In this document: positions 49,363 to 52,961 of the stretch, piece by piece
Layout: each line of letters starts with the position of its first letter
Position numbering within the stretch: position 1 is the first letter of the stretch
Assembly (NCBI GenBank): GCA_964443325.1
Contig: CAYUCL010000011.1
Coordinates: 1 to 52,961 of the forward strand
DNA from: DAOUVR01 sp034430535
GTDB taxonomy: Bacteria; Chloroflexota; Dehalococcoidia; E44-bin15
Direction: 5' to 3'
Length of the DNA stretch: 52,961 nucleotides
Notes under the pieces: model-generated
The model's database searches: none
What the model saw: the letters and a program-made list of their open reading frames with translations, nothing else
Told to the model about the DNA's origin: nothing
Translations under genes and position numbers: made by a program

Positions 49363-50223
49363 TTATTCAATGGCCTTTTTTATTAACTCGACTAATCGCG
49401 GCAGGACTTCACCGGTTTTTCCCTGAATCAGGTAGTCTGAGACTCCCTCATGGGTCAGGGGGGTTCGGTCTGCATTTACCTCAATTATAGTCACCGCTGC
49501 GGCTTTTTTTACCGCATGAAGACCACTTTCGGTCTGCTGTTCTCTATCAATTCTCCTTTGCCTGGCTACTCTCGGTAAACTGGCAAAAGGATAGACCACA
49601 GCCGAGGTCCCGCAAATTAGCATTACATCGCATCTCCACGCCTCTTCCAGGCTGCGGTGGGCAACATCTGAGGGAATTGGCTCTCCGAAGGCGACGGTAT
49701 CGGTCTTTATTATCCCCCCACATTTTGGGCAAAGGGGCGGCAACTGGTTCTGCGCCCTCAATTTTTCCAGGTCAAATTCATCTCGACGAAACCTTTCACC
49801 GCAAGACATGCACCTCAACTTTATGCGGCTGCCATGATATTCCAGAAGGTTTCTCGTCCCTGCCTTTTCATGAAGGGCATCGATGTTCTGAGTAATAAGC
49901 CATTTCAAGATGCCCATCTTTTCCAGTTCAGCCAGGGCATGGTGGCTGGGATTGGGCGTCGCTTTTTCCAGGTCTCCCATCAGGCCTATCGGCGCCGATA
50001 GCCTTTCCTCCCACCATCCCCTGGGGTCTTCTACGAATTTATCGTAGCTGCGGTAGGCCCTCCTTTCTGCGTCAGGGTTCTTGGTCCAGACCCCCGATGG
50101 TCCGCGGAAATCGGGTATTCCTGACTCGGTCGACACCCCAGCGCCGGTCAAAGCAATAGCATAGGTGCTTTCCACCAGATCCTTGGCTGCCCTCTCAATC
50201 AAATCTTCCGCCGCATTCTCCAT
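49363..50223 (-). CDS. cobB: Sir2-family NAD-dependent protein deacylase
   Basis: A 286-residue sirtuin. The NAD site is GAGVSTESGIPDFRG (residues 27-41), the QNIDALH segment is at 112-118 and the catalytic His is H130 (EYHGS). The zinc site is C138, C141, C165, C168. It is longer than CobB because of an insertion of about 25 residues rich in Arg/Gln before IIEVN. The ATG at 50223 follows GGAGAG; the frame stays open 28 codons upstream. It removes acetyl or longer acyl groups from lysines and could balance the GNAT gene 800 bases away on the other strand. Confidence 0.93.
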   Translation of the reverse strand: MENAAEDLIERAAKDLVESTYAIALTGAGVSTESGIPDFRGPSGVWTKNPDAERRAYRSYDKFVEDPRGWWEERLSAPIGLMGDLEKATPNPSHHALAELEKMGILKWLITQNIDALHEKAGTRNLLEYHGSRIKLRCMSCGERFRRDEFDLEKLRAQNQLPPLCPKCGGIIKTDTVAFGEPIPSDVAHRSLEEAWRCDVMLICGTSAVVYPFASLPRVARQRRIDREQQTESGLHAVKKAAAVTIIEVNADRTPLTHEGVSDYLIQGKTGEVLPRLVELIKKAIE

Positions 50224-50766
50224 ATCAGCTCTCCATAGTAGAGCCTGACACTCCTTGTTGCTGCGATAATAGTACATCTTCGCCGGCTGATGGTCAAGGC
50301 ACTGCACTCAACACATGGATAGTGTTGTGGTATAAAACAGAAATAAAACGTCGATTGCACAGAATAGCGTCATGTGTAATGACTTACAAAGTCCCCCTTT
50401 TTAAAAGGGGGACTTAGGGGGATTTTAAATTCTCATTGTAGAGCAGCATAATCCCCCTAGCCCCCTTTAGAAAAGGGGGGAAGCATGTGGGTAATGATGA
50501 GATTCGAGGCTCTTATTGTAGAGCAGCATAATCCCCCTTGTCCCCTTTAGAAAAGGGGGGATAAACATTGGCAATAGGGGGATAAACGTGGGCGTTGTCT
50601 CGAGAGCCAGATAAGTATCAAACATTATGGTGAATTGTTCCATATTTGTCTATCGGAGATGCCGGACTCATTTCCATGTCCCATCTGGCAGACTACACTC
50701 AACACTTGAAAAGGAGTTGCCGTAGCCCTATTTTACCCATAGCCATAAGTGGAGGCAGAGGTGAGT
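50224..50766. repeat. C-rich inverted-repeat element, copy D
   Basis: No gene. One unit at 50392-50424, inverted units at 50450-50480 and 50530-50560. The last two lie in an 80-base direct repeat that begins ATTGTAGAGCAGCATAATCC. The tail GTGGGTAATGATGAG is at about 50488. Confidence 0.75.
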
Positions 50767-50975
50767 ATGAAAGAGACTGAGAACAACACGCTAAGACAGG
50801 GAGAACTGGAGGGACTCTCCAAGGCGGAACTCATTGAACTTGTGAGATTATATTCTAAATTGTTTTTTGCAAATAGGGCCTCTCGGCTCGTCTAGTACCT
50901 GAGGAAGCGCTTATGGCAGACTTAGATATGGCGGCATGGGTTGACTATTAGATCGTAGAGGTTCAAAATACATCT
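50767..50975 (+). pseudogene. Possible remnant of a DUF6125-like gene
   Basis: ATG at 50767 after AGAGGTGAGT opens a 42-codon frame with LSKAELIELVRLYSKLFFA, which resembles the N-terminus of DUF6125 proteins (SKEEL...LYAK.W.A). It stops at TAG 50893. In another frame ADLDMAAWVDY, TAG, IVEVQ follows, like the LDxxxW...EAKR part of the same family. Internal deletion, frame loss and a stop indicate a pseudogene. The family match is from memory and not certain. Confidence 0.4.
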
Positions 50976-51041
50976 GCAGCGTCAAAGTGGACGATCCGAG
51001 CGTTGTTGCTAAGACCATCAAACAGAAAGGAGGTGATTGTT

Positions 51042-51560
51042 ATGACTGACTCCAAAGGTGAGATAACAGTTCGCCCCATGACTCCTGAAGATCTTGATGC
51101 TATCTTCTTTATCGACCACGAAGTGAGGCGAGAGGGACAAGCTATTACTTACGCAAATCTTACCACTGAGCGTATTTTCACTATTGATAGGCACATGAGT
51201 CGTTTGGCAAGACCGGTTAGCTATGTAGACTTGATTAAGGGAGATGTCTCAGAGCTTTTTGCCCTTGGCTTTGTAGCTGAGGTTGAAGGTCACGTTCGTG
51301 GCTTTATCGTTGGTCGAATAGGACATGCCGGCGGAACTGCAACTGAGGTAGGAATCATTCCGATTCTGGGTGTCCACACTGATTATCAGCGAAGAGGTAT
51401 TGCCTCTCTGTTACTCAACGCCCTGTGCGAGAAGTGTCGATCCAGAGGTATAAAGACAGTGCACATAGAGCTAGATCGGCGTGACAAAGCTCTGCTCGAC
51501 TTCGCTGATCGTATGGGCTTTAGTGTAGGCCACCTTATAGACTATTCTAAGACCTTATGA
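51042..51560 (+). CDS. GNAT-family N-acetyltransferase
   Basis: A 172-residue acetyltransferase. The first strand and helix (ITVRPMTPEDLDAIFFID) and the acetyl-CoA loop (VHTDYQRRGIASLLL, Q/RxxGxA) are clear, with VGRIGH and IIPILGV forming the central strands. It may acetylate a protein N-terminus or lysine, or a small amine. The ATG at 51042 has AAAGGAGGTGATTGTT upstream, better than the earlier in-frame start at 51003. Stands alone. Confidence 0.9.
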   Translation: MTDSKGEITVRPMTPEDLDAIFFIDHEVRREGQAITYANLTTERIFTIDRHMSRLARPVSYVDLIKGDVSELFALGFVAEVEGHVRGFIVGRIGHAGGTATEVGIIPILGVHTDYQRRGIASLLLNALCEKCRSRGIKTVHIELDRRDKALLDFADRMGFSVGHLIDYSKTL

Positions 51561-52568
51561 ACCTATTTCACAAACGTTTGCGACTGCTGTTAGCTGTACT
51601 ATCCTTGATTCCCTGCTCAGGATTGGGATGACTTATTTACTGACGGAAGGCAGCGATATGATTGGAGGATTGTGCCACTGCAGTCAGATAGGCCCCATGT
51701 AATAGAAACTCATGTATTATCTTCAGGCATAAATTGAACGTCCATCGGTAGATAGAGGTAAATTTTATTAAATATGCCTATACCATGGCTCCAGAAGTAG
51801 CACTTCACCCAGGAGTGATTAGGGAAATCCCAGATTAAGTTTCCTATCTTCACGTACCAGGTCCTTGGCATCGAATGTTCCTATGCACGATGTGAATTTT
51901 CGGGAAGCACTCGGGAAATATCTACGGACTATCAATCAAGTCCCTTCCCGTTTCATATCGGGAAGCCCTCAGATGTGCCTGTAGCTAAGATGCTTATTAT
52001 AACTACGCAAAACTTATCTGTGCGTAGACCCAGCAAATAAACTGTGCCTAGCTACCGATGAGGTCTAATGCACGCACAATCCACACACAGTTTATTATGT
52101 GGGCATTCGCAACGCTGCCCCGTTTTTATATGGAGGTTAATCATTCTTTCAAAGAATGTCGATGACCTATCCAGATCACACCTTCTAGTGGATAGTGCAA
52201 TTGAGCTATTATAGATGTACATCTACTTTAACTCAGATCCAGCGGCTTATCAGTGTTGACAGAGGCTACCCATTGTGTTAGCGTAGCGATGCTAATTATT
52301 GTCTGCCTTCCATCAATCATCAGGCAGCCCTCGTAAGTGGCCAACAGTCACCTGTTGTTGAACTCACCGATTGTACCATTTCTAGTTTATAGTTAGAGAA
52401 GCCTCTTGATTGAGTAACAGAGGGTCGAGCCATCCCAAACGGGGCGAACCAAAATGCTCAAGCTATACATCCCGCACAAGGAAGCGAGATGTGAAGTCAT
52501 AGATGTCGAAACCGATGAGGGAAAAGGAGCAAATCTAGCCCTTAAATCTAATATAAGGGAGGAGAGAG
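51561..52568. other. One-kilobase non-coding gap
   Basis: About 1000 bases with no gene I can support on either strand and none of the repeat families seen elsewhere. A 17-codon frame near 51786 (ATG, ending in HPGVIREIPD) has a faint look of a HigA-type antitoxin start but is far too short. Probably eroded sequence. Confidence 0.35.
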
Positions 52569-52961
52569 ATGTCCGAGAAAGAGGAACTAGTAGCAATCGT
52601 CGGTGCTGAGAATGTCTTCGATGACCCTGATAACCTTGAAATGTACTCAAAGGACATGAGCTTCGTTAAACCAAGAAAGCCAAATTATGTGGTGGAGCCA
52701 AAGAATGCGGAGGAGGTGCAAGAGTTAGTGAAGTGGGCGAACAAGACTGGCACACCACTCATTCCAGTAAGCTCAGGGCCTCCTCGCTTTCGAGGGGACA
52801 CTGTCCCTAGATTTGGAGGGGTTATAGTAGACCTTAGCGGGATGAACAAGATTATCAGGGTTGATCGGCCAGATAGAGTAGCAATGGTTGAGCCTGGGGT
52901 CAGATGGGGGGAGCTTCAGGAGGCAGTAAAACAGGAAGGCATGAGAGTTCCGATGCCCTTA
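52569..52961 (+). CDS. FAD-linked oxidase (GlcD/DLD type), 5' part
   Basis: Cut by the window end; 131 codons are visible. PNYVVEPKNAEEVQELVKWA and the PVSSGPPRFRGDT stretch match the FAD-binding (PCMH-type) domain of lactate/glycolate dehydrogenases, where this loop binds the FAD diphosphate. VDLSGMNKII and VEPGVRWGELQ are also typical. AGGGAGGAGAG precedes the ATG. Such oxidases pair with HdrD-type iron-sulfur proteins like the one at 10759-11856, though any link over this distance is only a guess. Confidence 0.88.
   Translation, partial: MSEKEELVAIVGAENVFDDPDNLEMYSKDMSFVKPRKPNYVVEPKNAEEVQELVKWANKTGTPLIPVSSGPPRFRGDTVPRFGGVIVDLSGMNKIIRVDRPDRVAMVEPGVRWGELQEAVKQEGMRVPMPL

Noticed and set aside
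50430..50560. 80-base direct repeat as a CRISPR or origin iteron
   Set aside because: Only two units, each a copy of the dispersed element; no DnaA-box-like series or replication genes.

Overview
The window reads as a contig from an anaerobic bacterium of medium GC content, most likely a subsurface or sediment member of Chloroflexota class Dehalococcoidia. That placement is inference. It rests on the mix of a Cys-type Tat-exported molybdoenzyme resembling the Dehalococcoides 'formate dehydrogenase' paralogue, MetF/MetV of the methyl branch of C1 metabolism, two 4-hydroxybutyryl-CoA-dehydratase-type enzymes, many [4Fe-4S] proteins, a DUF6125-like remnant and frequent GTG/TTG starts. There are no ribosomal or other marker genes to settle it. 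Two assembly gaps are present (100 N at 29826-29925, 10 N at 34367-34376).

Layout. 172-2857: a (+) operon with a family III CoA-transferase, a cobalamin-binding mutase small subunit and the MeaB GTPase. 3406-12852: a long (+) run of metal-cluster genes: DUF134 regulator, ferredoxin fused in frame to a DUF5320 protein, two more DUF5320 proteins, a NifX-like protein with a repeat linker, a dead FmdB zinc-ribbon gene, a small zinc-ribbon protein, a MinD-type ATPase with ferredoxin insert, a second NifX-like protein, an IscU-type scaffold, a J-domain protein, a radical SAM enzyme, an Mrp ATPase without its usual CxxC, an HdrD-like protein and a metallo-beta-lactamase-fold enzyme. 12915-15279: small membrane proteins, prephenate dehydratase and two hypotheticals. 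15833-29599: a catabolic block with three SDRs, a carboxymuconolactone-decarboxylase-like protein, an M24 peptidase, two AbfD-type dehydratases, a crotonase, a split transketolase, a zinc alcohol dehydrogenase and a DUF4389 membrane protein.

30560-35200: a nitroreductase-type lipoprotein, then tRNA-Gly(CCC) followed by a broken tyrosine recombinase, a CoA-disulfide-reductase-type flavoprotein and, 2.27 kb on, a second copy of the tRNA 3' end: the outline of a small decayed integrative element. 34992-39330 (-): FmdB-like protein, thioredoxin with a long N-terminal domain, zinc-ribbon/winged-helix protein and the molybdoenzyme. 39660-45426: methyltransferase, MetF and MetV, then a second NifX / FmdB / FmdB / MinD-ferredoxin module, and a second metallo-beta-lactamase beside an orphan NuoE/NuoF-type ferredoxin. 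45799-52961: rhomboid protease, DUF3795, methyltransferase, NuoG-like ferredoxin, Sir2 deacetylase, GNAT acetyltransferase, and the start of an FAD-linked oxidase cut by the window end.

The strongest candidates for something little described are the metal-cofactor system of 3406-12852 with its partial paralogue at 42130-43841, linked by shared coiled-coil tails and low-complexity Gly/Met/Arg segments, and a dispersed two-hairpin intergenic repeat (three copies) whose first stem changes sequence but keeps pairing. The gap regions also hold a second, C-rich inverted-repeat family and common palindromic repeats.
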